A program made the position numbers and the translations under genes. A DNA stretch of 64,000 bases, taken from Parietaria judaica. Lineage: Eukaryota; Streptophyta; Magnoliopsida; Rosales; Urticaceae. Positions within the stretch are counted from its first letter, which is position 1; each line of letters begins with the position of its first letter. Below the pieces are notes generated by a model. It searched no databases. It was not told the origin of the DNA and worked only from the letters and a program-made list of their open reading frames with translations. Positions 11,236 through 23,489 of this stretch are shown here, piece by piece. The DNA is taken from assembly GCA_954871525.1 (NCBI GenBank), contig OX940865.1, positions 18,552,606 to 18,616,605 on the forward strand, written 5' to 3'.

Positions 11236-14200
11236 TTACCTGGAGTTGCAAATGGAAGAGTTACTCCTCCTAATTGCTTCTTGTAACGACTTCGAATCCT
11301 TGTCAGCGTCGCTTCTCTTCGGTGTTTGGGACTTCGAATCCTTGTCAGCGTCGCTTCTCTTCGGTGTTTGGGAATTGAAACCGTATAGTCTCACCATGGA
11401 AATTACCTTCTCCAGTGTTCCTAAAGCTTGTTCCACTTCCGAGCTTATATTTATATTTCTCTTTCCACTTCCCGGGAGCTTTTCTGTTGTTTTCTCGGTC
11501 AAACATACACCGTCAAAGTCAATATCGAAGCGCTTGCTTTCTTCACTCTTGAGCTCTTCAATCTCACAAGAAGCTGTGTCTTCTCGAGCAAATTCAACTT
11601 TGCGAATATGAGAATCAACCTTTTGATCTGTTAGCATCAAGCTGTTGATATTATTAGAGGTTTTGTCTTCTTCTTCAGGTAAAGCAATGTCCAGAATTTT
11701 CCCGGCTTCTACGTTTTCTAGGGAAATATCGGTTTCCTTAATTGCTGGTTCTTTTTCCTCTTCCAAATACCCGTCTGATTTATTAGATGAATAAAGGGCT
11801 TCACGTATCCGAGCATAAAGCGAGCCCTTTAATGCTTTGCTGAAATCTTCATCTGTGGTAAACCTAGACGACACTGCCTGCGATTTTTAAACGTGCTTTA
11901 AGAATCTACGTGTTGCCAAGACAAGTTTTATTTACTGTTCTTTAGGGGAACTATTTTATTCATGATTAGTTGCCCGGCTCCTACTATAATTTAATAGATT
12001 TAGGTGAATCCTAAAGAGTTATTAAGGGACACGAGCGGGAATGGTCCCACGGTTATCATTTTGGTGCAAATTTGGTCATTCACAGCTATTTTAGGCGGAA
12101 AATGGATGGAAAGTGAAAGAAAAAGATTTTCGGAACTTTTTGGGTAATTCTGGAAGTTTTTGAGTGTTTAAAATAAGTAATATGTTTATTTTTGTGTCAT
12201 ATATATAAGCATAAACTTCCATAATTACCCTTGAAAGTTACGTAAATCTCTTTAGGTCTCCATCCAAAATTAACGGTGAAGGACTAAACCTGCACTAAAG
12301 CCGTAACAGGGTAGCCGATAATTCCATCCAAAGTAAGTATCACCGATTTCAATTGCATGAATCATCAAAGAATTATATCAATCCTCGTGTTTTTCTAATT
12401 TCTTGAGCATGTTCATAATTGTTGTGACTCGATTAATTAATGTAATTAGTACCTTCTGATAGAGTCTAAAACCACTGCCAATAAGCTGTCTTGACATAAA
12501 ATTTATAAGCGACGGCGGAACAAAGTCCAACTTTATATCCATAGTTGCGATAGTCCTATAAAAGTAGACAAAATATTCCGAAATTATTATTCTTTTCATT
12601 TGCATGACACTATCATGACCATATAAAGTAACTTTGAACTTTAAAATGCTTACACTAATTCTTTTATAGCAATTAACAACTTACCGAAAGTAACTCCGAT
12701 CTGGAGTCACCTTCTGCAAAGCAAAACCTCCCACAACACCGATTCTCACCACATCCTTTGCCTCGGGAATGGCTTCACTGGTGAAACCATCGGTGCTAAT
12801 ATCAATGCTTCCCGAATCGGATACCTGAGCCCGGATTTTATTTTTTACTTTAGAATATGGGGTTCTATATATAGTGACAAAATGATCTAATTCGTTTCAA
12901 GCTTTTTTTTTTTAATCTTTTGATACCGTGTTTAGGAGAACAACAAGCAGATCATCTTCAAAGTACTCGAACAGAAAATAGTGGACGATGGCTTCTCTCG
13001 TCGAAAGTGGCCACGAGACCTTGGCCCTTTCTTCCAAAAAATTAAGAACAATCAACTTATAATAAAAATAGTATACTGAAAAAAGAGACCCTTATATTTA
13101 ATTTAATAAATACTGCTTTCACTATTTCACAAACCTCACTAAAGATATTTGCTCGCCACTCCGAACACTCTGCAGAATTTTGCTCGAAAGAATTTTAAAA
13201 CTTGGGATCATTGACTGAGGCCACCTGGACAAATTAAGATTTAAATAATTGATAGCATAAGTTATCCTATGATTCCTCCCTCCGATCCATCATAGGTATA
13301 TCGTCGTATAAATCCGATTTATATACTTCGAAACGAGTAGATTATTGAATAATTGACGATAGTGCTCATGATCTTCCAAGTGTGAATGGTTTTGCCCCTT
13401 ATACGTTAAAATGGTGCAAGATGTTAACTTATGCGCAGCATGCAACTAACTTGAGGGTAATTTCGTCCAATTTTGTTGGACTATTTTCTTAACATTTCTC
13501 CAAGAATTGAATTCCTTAGTTCTTCACAAGACTCCCTCAATCTGGTCTATTGATATTGATAAGCAAGAGACAAGTAGAAAAAATATTGTAATTGGGCTTA
13601 CCATTTGCTGTAAAGAGCCGATTCCCATGAAATGCATAAACCTGAAATATAAACCCGCGTATGTTATGGAACCGATCAAAACCCGACTCCGATACCATAG
13701 TTTATAGTACAGTGATACATGAGATATTTTCCTTAGTGCCACTAACTAACTATGTAACAACTAACTAACTTCGATTGGGTAATGTTATCGGTTTAATATC
13801 TTACATATATCCAACGGCCCGTCCACGTAGCCTTCGACTAGTAAGGTGTGGAACGGACTGCCTTCCGGGCCTTCTCGATACATGACACGGAACTCTTCGT
13901 TTTCCTGTTTTACCTATAACAAAGAACAAAAATATAAATAAAAAAAGAAACAAAATCTAAACTATGAGAAATCGTGGTGAAATCTTAAGACCTCGGAGAC
14001 AGAAAAAATCTCGGAATTAAAAAGCTATATGTTATGAAGAGCATCTGCAATCAGAAAGTATAAAAGAAAAGCTATATATAGAATTTATCATGCTAAAATC
14101 TCAAGACACTTGAGGAAAAACAAGTCTTGGAACGGCAACAAAAGATTTACCATTCACGATAAAACGGATTGCATTTAAGAGTTTCTTCAAATGAGCATAG

Positions 14201-14685
14201 AAAAAAAACCGCAACAAAATCTCAGAGAAGAAAAAAAAAAGTATCGGAAACGGATTTGAATATTTACCAACTATGATTAAACAAAAAATTTATGGTGTCA
14301 CGGAGAACAGCAGCATACATACTTTCCATTCCCGCTGCAACGCGGTATCATGAACTTTGGACCGATCATTACTACTCTCAGAACAACTCCTCAGCATATC
14401 GAGAAAGTTCGCCACTTCGGCGGTCCGTTTCTCTATCACTTTCTCGCCACATCCTGCCGAACCGAACACATAAAACAATCGACGCAAAAATTAAAAAAAC
14501 AGTGAGACATTATCAGAAATGAAAACAGTTTTTAACCAATAAACACCTTCGGAATCTTTCCCCGACGCCTGGCGGATTTGATTCTCGACGAGGGATTTCA
14601 AACTCCCTTCCTCCGTCAGCTTCGGCGAGGCCAAGGTCCGGTCAAGCCTCTCCCGATACTGAGTGATCTTGTGCCTATTCGCCAT
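11236..14685 (-). CDS. START/SRPBCC-like lipid-binding protein (plant-specific, uncharacterised)
   Basis: Nine exons reading minus: 14685..14547, 14453..14323, 13913..13805, 13641..13602, 13224..13135, 13026..12927, 12824..12685, 12555..12453, 11877..11236. All are GT-AG with matching phases, giving 497 aa. The N terminus (MANRHKITQYRERLDRTLAS, then KVIEKRTAEVANFLDMLRS) is a helical region shared with plant proteins annotated as 'polyketide cyclase/dehydrase and lipid transport superfamily'. The middle has the START-like fold signature: LLVEGYVDGPLDICLCISWE, LYSKWWPQ, VSWPLSTREAIVHYF, EYFEDDLLVVLLNT, VTPDRSYFRTIATMDIKLDF, PPSLINFMSRQLIG. The last exon (214 codons) is acidic and low in complexity and contains a perfect 14-residue duplication at 11288-11371. 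The ligand is unknown; binding of a hydrophobic molecule is inferred from the fold. The small 40-nt fourth exon is needed to keep the frame. Confidence 0.82.
11288..11371. repeat. Perfect 42-bp tandem duplication in the last exon of the START-like gene
   Basis: Two identical 42-bp copies, 11288-11329 and 11330-11371, give a repeated 14-residue unit (QTPKRSDADKDSKS). The frame is kept. Confidence 0.95.
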
Positions 14686-16567
14686 CTTCGCATCTCAAAC
14701 AAAGCCTCTTTTGTCTTCAGCAATTGAGTATAGTCACAGACTCCTGAAAAAATAGTTAGAAAATCAAGAGACCATGAGAGTTGCATCAAAAGCGAGAATC
14801 AATGGAGTCTTCGAAGCAACCAATGGTTCCAAAACGAAGTAGCAAGCAAGCAAGCAACACATGAATTCCAAGCTTAGCCAAAATCAGCTGCTTCGGATAG
14901 CCAAAATAATAATTACCCAAGTTCAGATTCGTCGTTTCAGAGAAAACCCAGAAAGCAGATCCCGAAGAAGGCTCATGATTCGTCACCCTTTGAAGGAAAC
15001 ATGCCCACATGAACCCCTTTGGGATTTGCCTCTCTCGAAGAAGAAGAAGAAGAGTGATGATTGACCAAGATATGGTATAAATAAATAAATAAATAAAATA
15101 CAAGGTTGATTTGTAGTAGCTTCGAGAATGATTGTGGGTTCGAACGAAAAGTAGGAATTAGGGCGGTGTTAGAGTCTGCGATTAGGAGGCTTTCATCAAA
15201 GTTGTTGGCTTTTTTAAGTTTACACTCCACTTTGCTCAACAGTCAATGATTAGGATTTTGAGTGAAAATGATTAAAAATCACATTTTTAATTAAAAATAA
15301 TAATCTAAATACAAGTCAAGTAGTAAGTAAATTATCTTTACTGAATTTTAGATACTTACACCAATTTGTGTCAATCCGTAACCAATGGGTGTTATATAAA
15401 ATAAAGAATTAAATCTTTTCAATTTTTAGATTTAAGAAAATAAAAATTAAGGATTTCAGAAATACTATGGAAATATGTATTACTGACTGTTTAAGTATGT
15501 ATTTTACAGAAATACAAATGCTATGGAAATAAAGTAATAATAATAATATGAATAAAGTTTATGAATGCGTTTTTACATTACAGACCGAGATTTTGTTATC
15601 TTTTTTTTTTTAGAGAAGATATTTTGTTAGCTAAATGTTGTAAAAGATATATGGTATTACAACATTCTATAAATTAGCTGTCCTTGACCAACTAACAGTT
15701 AACAACATGTTGTCGTTTTTCCGTTGGCTTTGACTTTTATTTCTGATTTATTCAAAAAATAAAATACTTAGTTGTCCATTTTAGAAATTTATTTTCACCC
15801 CACAAGTTATGTTTCCCAACTAATTCTCATCCATAAAAGAGTTGCATTGATTCACATAAAAGAATTCCTTTTCTACACAATTGCATACTAAAAGAAAGCT
15901 ACAATAAGAATTGTACAATATATGCTTCTTACATATTTTAATTTTAAAATAACAGATATATAATTGCTGCAGAATTCCTCCGACTGAAAATTCAGAAATT
16001 TTCTGATGTTTTGTTCAGGTTATAATGGTCAAGATTTAAGAAAAGCAATCAAAACTCAATATTTCAAGCTTCAACAATGTTTTGAATTTATGTTTATACA
16101 AAAAAAGAAAAAAGGTGATAACGATTTGTTGGCTGATATTGCAGACCTCATTGAATGATGAACTTGCATCAATTTAATACGCAAGTACATGATAATTTCT
16201 AACAAGTAATGAGTTGATAAGTACACCTTTCGTAACAAGTACAAATTGACAACATATCCAGGCACTCTTAAGAATTTTTATTTAAATTAAAAAAAAAAAA
16301 AACTCTAAAATATCCATTGATGAATTTAGTCATTTAATAAATGAAAAATATGAACCTTAACAAAAGTGTATATTGATTTTTTTTTTAAGTGTATATCCAT
16401 TAAAAAAATCTTTTTTTTTTCTTTTCACCCAAGAATGATGAATAAAATAAACCAACAAGAATCTCAAAAGAATCCCACAAGTCAATGACATTAAAGATTG
16501 TATATTTTGACAGCTTTAATAAGCAAACAGCAAGAGGAGAATTGTCCTGATGAACATGCCAAGAGTC
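14686..16567. other. Spacer upstream of the START-like gene
   Basis: Includes the 5' leader and promoter side of the START-like gene (just above 14685), a TAAA-type repeat near 15078-15097 and AT-rich sequence to 16.5 kb. Open frames at 14786-15239 and 16071-16265 show no domain. Confidence 0.5.
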
Positions 16568-17072
16568 TCAAGACTTTTCGCCACTTCTGCGTCTGAGAAT
16601 CTCGACGCCGAGGTAGTCAAGAGGCCCCGGAACAGCCACGTGAGGCTTCCCCACTTTCACTCTCACGGCGGAGATCTGCGGATGGTTAGTAAACGTAATG
16701 GAAGCGATGCTCTGAGCAACCGACTCGAGAAGATCACGCGATTGCCCTTCCACAACTTGCTTCGCTATGCTGCGAGCGATTTTCGCAAATAACACGTTGC
16801 TTTATCATATCTTTCTCGGCGTTTTCTACTATAAGATTTAATAATATTGGAAGAAAAAAAATCGTAACAACTGACCGGTAGATATCGGTGTAGCTAACAG
16901 TGTCGGACAAGTCGTCGGACGCACCGGCGGCTCGGAGATCCATCCAAGCGTCGATGTCGATCAAGAACTTCTGGCCGAGCTTCTTCTCCTCGGGTTTGAC
17001 TCCGTGGAATCCATGAAACATGAGGCCTCTCAGTATCAGTTTGTCTCCATTGAACACAGCTTCACCTTCCAT
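16568..17072 (-). CDS. FOLB: Dihydroneopterin aldolase
   Basis: Folate pathway enzyme that splits 7,8-dihydroneopterin into 6-hydroxymethyl-7,8-dihydropterin and glycolaldehyde. It forms an octamer and is thought to be cytosolic in plants. Two exons reading minus: 17072..16876 and 16769..16568, phase 2 to 1, giving 132 aa, the normal length. Visible family features are GDKLILRGLMFHGFHGV, LGQKFLIDIDAWMDL, DLSDTVSYTDIYR, VVEGQSRDLLESVA (with the conserved Glu) and VRVKVGKPHV (with the catalytic Lys). An earlier acceptor (a nearby AAAG) would keep the frame but insert about ten residues after IYR. The acceptor CGCAG at 16772-16770 gives the canonical IYRIAKQVVEG and was preferred. The gene faces away from RPL22 across a 0.9-kb shared upstream region. 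Confidence 0.93.
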
Positions 17073-17555
17073 ATTCTGATGAACAAACTACTAAATACTT
17101 CACTAAAGTTCACATAAGTTAATAATCAATCAAATCATTTAAATTCATAATTTGATGGTTAAGTTTCACATCCCATGAAACTAATGAAGCTCATTCAAGC
17201 ACATTATCAAACACTTTGCGTGCAAACAGTCACCAATTCTTCTTCGATTCGATCGAATTCCACATTAACCACATAAAACTATGGAGAAGTTTCACAAACA
17301 ACGAATTAATTCAAATTATATATATATATATATATAAAAAGAAACTGAAATTCATACGTGAATTTTGCTGCGAGAATTTGGGGAAGAGCTTGGACTGTTG
17401 AAGGAAGAAGAAGAAGAAGACGAGAGCTTCTTCAAAGGGAAGGTGAATTTGTCGTTTACTAGTATTATCTGTCGTTATGTTATTGCAAAGCAGTGTCGTT
17501 TCATCTTTAGAGAAAATGTCGTTTTTGGTTGTCGTATTTAAAAATCGCCAGTACT

Positions 17556-17589
<34 letters not shown>

Positions 17590-18000
17590 AGAGAAATTTC
17601 TCGCCGCCAAAGTCCCGATTTCTCGGCGACGATCTTCTCCGACTCCGGCGAGTGCTCGTCTCAGGCGAGGTTTGAATGCACTGAGCTCTGCCATTTCGCT
17701 TTTTTCTCTATCTCTTTGTGTATCCGTTTTCCTGTGATCTTCGCTTTTGTTTCTCACCGAAAGGCATGGTTTTTCCGAAACCCTAGCGATTTATAAGCTT
17801 GTTGATTGTTCGTTGTGGAAGCTAGGTCTTGTTTTCGAGTAAATGAGATCTGATTTAAGCTCTGTATCGCTATGCGCTATGTTCGATTCCCATTTCTGAT
17901 TCTGTGATTGTGTTTTGTGGTAATCCGGTAAATGTTTTAGGCAAATTCTAATCTAGAGGCTTGAGAGTGTTGTTTTGCGAATAAGCGCCACGGAGAAGCT
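17073..18000. promoter_or_regulatory. Bidirectional upstream region of FOLB and RPL22 with a telo-box
   Basis: The 928 bp between the two divergent start codons holds a TA run (17317-17335), four TGTCGTT-type words (17450-17530), a GA microsatellite (17556-17594) and AAACCCTAG at 17778-17786. That telo-box is typical of plant ribosomal-protein and translation genes, here about 220 bp before the RPL22 ATG. Its use for L22 is inferred from the family habit. Confidence 0.55.
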
Positions 18001-20024
18001 ATGGTTGGGTGGCAAAGATACGTGAAATCCCTTCTCGGCAATGTCCCGAAGAGGACGGGACATTGCGGCTTGGCTCAATCTGCGAACTTTTGTTGTTCTC
18101 GCTCGGCAGGTTGGTTAGTTTCTTAATCTGTTTCTGTAAGTATCGTTTCGGAACTTTTCGTTGAAGTCTTTGCATTGTGCAGCTGAGCTTTCTTATCTCC
18201 AACAGCTTGTGAAGCCGCCATCGTCGTCTATCGGGAGGCCTGTGTATCAGTATTATCAGCAGTTGGTAATGCTGGAGGCTTTCTCGGTTTTGTTTTCTCT
18301 CTCCATCAAGTTTGTTTTAGAGCCATAATTTTTCTTTTGCTCTTTCATTATCTTTCAGGGAATTTCGACTTCAAGGACGCTGTTGGCGAGTGAAGAACCT
18401 GTTCAGTCTCCATTGCTGGCCATAGGAAGTGGTAAAGCTGAAGAAAAGCAGCAGAAAGCTGTTACTAAACCTGAAACGGTTCAGGCCGTTTTAAAATGTA
18501 TAAAGCAGGTATATCATGTACACTTATTTGGATGTTGAAACGATGGAGAACTTTTGAGAAATGAAGTTTTTCTGTCAAATTTTAACAGCGGTTCACATCT
18601 TTTTCAAAATTTACATAAGGTTAAGAATGTCTCTGGGGCTAATGATACTGGACTGAGTGTGTATGGGTTCGATAGACTAACAAAACGCGAACAAAAAGTA
18701 ACAAAGGATAGTCGCCACTCGGAATACTGTAAATATGGCTATGGTTACATATAGCTTTGTTTTCTCATGTGTTTTTGATGCACTCAGAGTCCAAAGAAGG
18801 TGAATTTGGTTGCCGCATTGGTTCGTGGAATGCGTGTTGAAGATGCGTTATTGCAGTTGCAGGTCACCATCAAGCGAGCTTCAAAAACCGTCTATCAGGT
18901 TATACTATTTCCTTAACACCTTGCTTCAAATATAATGTCATCCAAAGTTCATCTTTGTTAATTAACTATGCTCTAGGGTTTGAATGATTTCATTATGTTT
19001 TAGGGTTTGGGCTCGGCCCATTGAGCTGTAATCTTTTGGTCTATTTAAGAGACCCTAAATGAATGAGAAGATCATCCGAGAAGTTTTCAGTAATACTGTC
19101 TTTATATTACAGTAGTTCCTCTTGAGTTTAGGGTACTAAATTTTAGAGAAATAAGGTTCTCCCGGTTTCAGGCCCGTGAGGAAAACCCCAACTAGGTACC
19201 ATAACACTTGCTTGGTCGCAAAAGTAGTCCATATTTGCAAATAAAATAAATATATTACATCATGGTGAACTTTTACACTTCATTTCTCAGGTCATTCACT
19301 CGGCTCGAGCAAATGCAACCCACAACCACGGCTTGGATCCTGATCGTCTTCTTGTTGGTACTTAACAACCTCACCAAGTATCTTATTATCTATTTATGCT
19401 TTATTAAATTTACATCTCCTCGTTAAAATAGATTAGTTAAACCTAAATATTAGGGATATATTTTGTATTCTGCAATTAGATAAGTTAGTCCATTCTCTCT
19501 GTGTTTCTCCTTCTAGTCCCCTCGTTTCAGCTCTTCAACATAACCAAAGAATTGATCTCAATGAAAATGAGCTCAGATAAATTACTCCTGATTCTCCTGA
19601 ATATTACTCGATATATTGGGTATTTGTTTTTAATTATAGCGGAATTAGTCAGTTTTGTTATTCTGAACTCTCTCTACCTTTGAATGAACCATCGTATTAC
19701 AAATTATTCAGTCCTGTAACTCGTAACCATACTATTCATTTGTTGTCCTTTGAAGCCGAGGCCTTCGTTGGGAAGGGGCTTTTCAAGAAGCGAATTTCGT
19801 ACCACGCCAAAGGACGATCGGGAATCCGAGTGAGAGCGGAGTGCAGATTGACGGTGGTGGTTAGAGAGACCACGCCCGAAGAGGAGGCTGAGATTGCAAG
19901 ACTCAAAGTCAACAACTTCCGGAAGTTGACCAAGCGCGAAAACCGGCTCGTCCCTCACAAGCTTATTGAGACCACTTCAATTTGGAACAGGAAAGCCAAA
20001 TCCAATGATGGTGTGACAGCTTGA
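18001..20024 (+). CDS. RPL22: Large-subunit ribosomal protein uL22, mitochondrial
   Basis: Mitoribosomal protein of the peptide exit tunnel. Six exons: 18001..18109, 18183..18265, 18359..18508, 18788..18898, 19291..19357, 19756..20024. All are GT-AG with fitting phases, giving 262 aa. The ATG at 18001 opens MVGWQRYVKSLLGNVPKR, a basic presequence-like N terminus, followed by a low-complexity linker (STSRTLLASEEPVQ). The uL22 domain starts near residue 115: SPKKVNLVAALVRGMRVEDA, RASKTVYQVIHSARANATHN, then AEAFVGKGLFKKRISYHAKG, GIRVRAECRLTVVVRE. The C-terminal helical tail (ARLKVNNFRKLTKRENRLVP) is typical of the plant mitochondrial form. A chloroplast-encoded or plastid L22 would lack this presequence and linker. 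The last acceptor (TTTGAAG at 19755) has a weak pyrimidine tract but restores Ala-Glu-Ala in phase. Confidence 0.93.
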
Positions 20025-21448
20025 CCAAAATATTTCAAGTGCGAAATGTTTTTGTACGATGAATTAGGAGAAACTTATTTTGCTCGATTTCCAAAGGAAC
20101 GACATGCTATAGGCATTTCAAAGCCTTGCACTAAACCTACATTAGCCTTATTATGAGAATAAATTTTTGAATAGTTTTGTTTGTTTGTGTTCTTTGCATC
20201 TCGCTTAGGGAAATGAGTGTGTGTATTCTGTGTTGTTATCTTGTATTTGTGTCGTTTTGTCGACATGTCGAATGTTACTATCTGAATCAGAATTAAAATA
20301 AGTGTTATTACGAGTAAAAGTACCCAAGTGTTATTATAGCAAAAGTATTCAAATTTACTTTTTTAGGTGAAACGGTGGACCTCATCTATTTTTTTTTATT
20401 TTTTTTTTCAAAGTGACGACATCAACGCAAATGAAAACAATAAACGCGAACAATAAAATTCAAGAATATCAAAATAAACTTATATGTAAACTCAAATTCT
20501 TTGAGCATCAATTGAGAAAATTCTTATTTTTGTTCTCATTTTCTGTCTCGAATTCCCAGTTCATCTCTCGATAGCATTGCGATTAGCGTTGTTGATGTCA
20601 TCATTGACAAAAATAGTAAAAATAATAACAAGTGGACGAGGTCTACAGATTTACAGAAAAAGGTGAACTCTAGTATTGTTGTCATAGTTTTTTAAGTTGG
20701 CTCTATGAAGCCCTATTTCCAAACAACTTAAGTAAATTTACTTATAATAACCCTTAAAATAATTAACTCTGTTTGTTTAAGATCTGAATAGATTTGAATG
20801 TAATTTTATTTGTATTTGTTTATTTATATAATTCGTATCTATTATAAATTTCGACAATACTTATCATAATATAAAAATTTAAAAAAATTACTATTATGAA
20901 ATGTAAAATATTTCCATTGTATAAATTTTTAGGATAATCAAAATATTTACGATTGTGTTCATGACATTAAATAATATTATATATAAATTTTAATTAATCG
21001 TAAAAATAATTGGTATAAATTATTCATTAAGAAAAAATCTCAATAAAAGATATATTATTATATAATAATCATATTCGTATAGATTTTATGAATAAATTAA
21101 TTTGATGATTTAGTTAATTATTTAATTGAGAATTAAATATTATTTTTAATTTATTAGTTTTTTAATCTATTTTTATCCAAAAAAATTGTATTTCACATTT
21201 ATAAAAAAATCATCAAAACTATATTTTCCCAAATAGTCGCATGCTTTCCAACGATATATTATACGAGTAAAACCAATGCTCTATTTTTTTTTTTTTTAAG
21301 GCTTGAGGTTGAGAAAGTGTAAATTAACCAAACAATACGCGAGAATGGTGAAAAATAAGATTACATGTCAATAATTAAGGAGAAGAGAGAGAAATTATGA
21401 GTCTTAGTGTTATTTAGACTTTGTTTTAGATGTGATCGAATAAGAATT
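20025..21448. other. AT-rich spacer, no gene seen
   Basis: Contains the RPL22 3' region and then extremely AT-rich sequence (20750-21250) with poly-T and poly-A runs. No recognisable coding sequence or clear repeat borders. Confidence 0.5.
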
Positions 21449-21456
21449 CATTCAAC

Positions 21457-22381
21457 TAGAGGTGTCAATTGGGCCGGGTTGGCCCAAGCCCACTCGCCCC
21501 GACTCGTAACAAAAGCGGGTTTGCCTCGCCCCGCCCCTTATTTTTGTGTGCTAGATCAGGCACGCCCCTATCAAAAGGTTTAGGCTGTGTTATGTTTTTC
21601 TAGGCCTGCCCTGCCTCGGAGCCCAGATAAACCCGCCCCGTGGCTAACCCGCCTCGCCTCGTTTAAAAGCCCACATAAATCACATTATATATATATAAAT
21701 ATTAAGTTGTGATATTAATATTAATGAAATTATGAAGAAAAAAATACTATAAATATTTTATTATTATAGAATATAAAAATTATCTTTATATTACACGGAA
21801 TTACTTTGTTTATTGTATATATTTTATAAGTTCTTTAATTTTTCAATTAAAAAATTTCAAAATTCGCTAATCGATTGGAAGTTTTTTGTGTTATAACTAG
21901 AGTTTTGGTAAAGTATAATATATACTTTGTAAGAATGTGTTTGAATTTCCAACTATGTGATTGAATCTTATTTGCATTATGTTACTCGACTTTCAAAAAT
22001 GAGAATTTGAATATCGACCAAATACAATAATATTAAAGTTATATTTGTTCTTTACTCTATTCATTATCTTCTATGTTAATATTAATTTTAAATTGTATTG
22101 AATTACATTTATACTTTCCACTCAAAGATGTAAATCATTATTACCAATTAACCTGGAAAAATCCAGCCCGTTTTGGTTTTTGAAAAGCTCACTAAATTTA
22201 ACCCAGAAAAGCCCATAAATTTCGACTCGTAAAAAGCCCGTCCCGTCCCGCCCCGTGCCATTGGGAGTTCGGGTTCATGGGCCGGGGTTGGCCTTGATGG
22301 CTCTTCCAAAACCCGCCCCGCCCCGTTTAACATGTGGGATTAACGGGTTGTGGGCCGGGCCCGGCCCACTTGACACCTCTA
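21457..22381. mobile_element. Non-autonomous hAT-type element with 8-bp target duplication
   Basis: A 925-bp element starting TAGAGGTGTCAA and ending TTGACACCTCTA, with the inverted match continuing imperfectly into GGGCCGGG-rich sequence. It is flanked by CATTCAAC on both sides (21449-21456 and 22382-22389). An 8-bp duplication is the hAT hallmark. The ends are rich in CCCGCC and GGCCC words and the centre is AT-rich without a transposase. It would need a transposase in trans. Confidence 0.9.
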
Positions 22382-22389
22382 CATTCAAC

Positions 22390-23407
22390 CTATTAAGTGC
22401 TTTTGAAATAAATAAATAAACAAATGTATTTAATAGCTTTAAATTTGACCTATTAACATTCAGATATTTATTAAGTGCAAATAAACACCCTAAGTGTTGC
22501 ATCTAATTGGGTAAATTGTCTCTTGAAAAATAGCAAATACCAAAAATATCCCCCCAAACTTTTTTTTTGGTTCGTTTTGCCACTTGAAATATTGAAAATG
22601 GTGCACAGCCAAGCAATTCTTTAACATGTGAAAAACTAAAAGTTGAATTCCTTCTTATTTTCACATTTTGTGGCTCTCTGGATCTAGACATATTAAAGGC
22701 TTTGGCAGACAGAAATGACCATACATTATTCAAACGACATCAATTAACCAGTCGTTTAGTCTGGAGGCTATATAAATGTCGCGCTTATTATTTTGCAAGG
22801 ACGAAGTCCTATCAACAAAACATCTAAATCCACTTCTGCAAATCTAACTCCAACAAAATAGTCCGAACATGTAGAAGAGCACCATGTAAATGGCGAGGGT
22901 GGTGCATTAAGTAGAGATGACAAATCGAATTCCGACTAAACAAAGTGTAATATCTGCAAACCGAGCAGCTCCTCTACGATAACCGGAGTGGCTTCCGATG
23001 GACAAAAACACTTCTAAAAGCATCGTACCTAAATCGAGGACGATGCAGGGGATGTTCCCGTCGTAAATGATGTCGTCAGTCGTGCATTGTTGATCCGGTA
23101 TAGATGATGTTTTGAGACATTATGGAATTCAGTCACCTGTTGCCATTAATTGGAGAACCGAGTACGAAAAATAAACTTTATTAACCATCCATCAATTAAT
23201 AATACGATAATATTTTTTTAAATTATTTCAACATATTACTATTTTTTCAGCAAAAAGATATCTCATAATATTTTAGCTATTATAGACGATAATATATATC
23301 GACATGTGCTATACTAATATTGTCTTGTCATTCCGAATTATTATTTTTTATTTTATAAAATTTATTTACTATAGTCCTTGCACAAAATCTAAATAGTCCT
23401 TTCAAAG
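22390..23407. other. Spacer with a dispersed repeat, no gene seen
   Basis: Bases ~22540-22735 are a diverged copy of ~36230-36455 on the other side of the retrotransposon. The rest (22736-23407) shows no coding sequence. Confidence 0.5.
22540..22735. repeat. Dispersed ~200-bp repeat, copy A
   Basis: Shares with 36230-36455, in the same orientation, the blocks 'ttggttc-ttt-gccacttgaaat', 'ttgaaa-tggt-cacag', 'tcctt-ctattttcac/tattttgtggctct' and 'agacatattaaa-gc-ttggca-gacag-aatgaccata', with small indels between. Confidence 0.75.
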
Positions 23408-23489
23408 AGAATAATTTTTTTTAACCAAGTTTGCTTGCCCAAGTGGTAGCTCCACCACTCCTCTATTCAAGAGGTCATGGGTTCAAACC

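Noticed and set aside
17311..17757. 148-codon minus-strand frame between FOLB and RPL22
   Set aside because: It reads through the GA microsatellite, the TGTCGTT words and a TA run, and lies on the reverse of the RPL22 leader. Not a gene.
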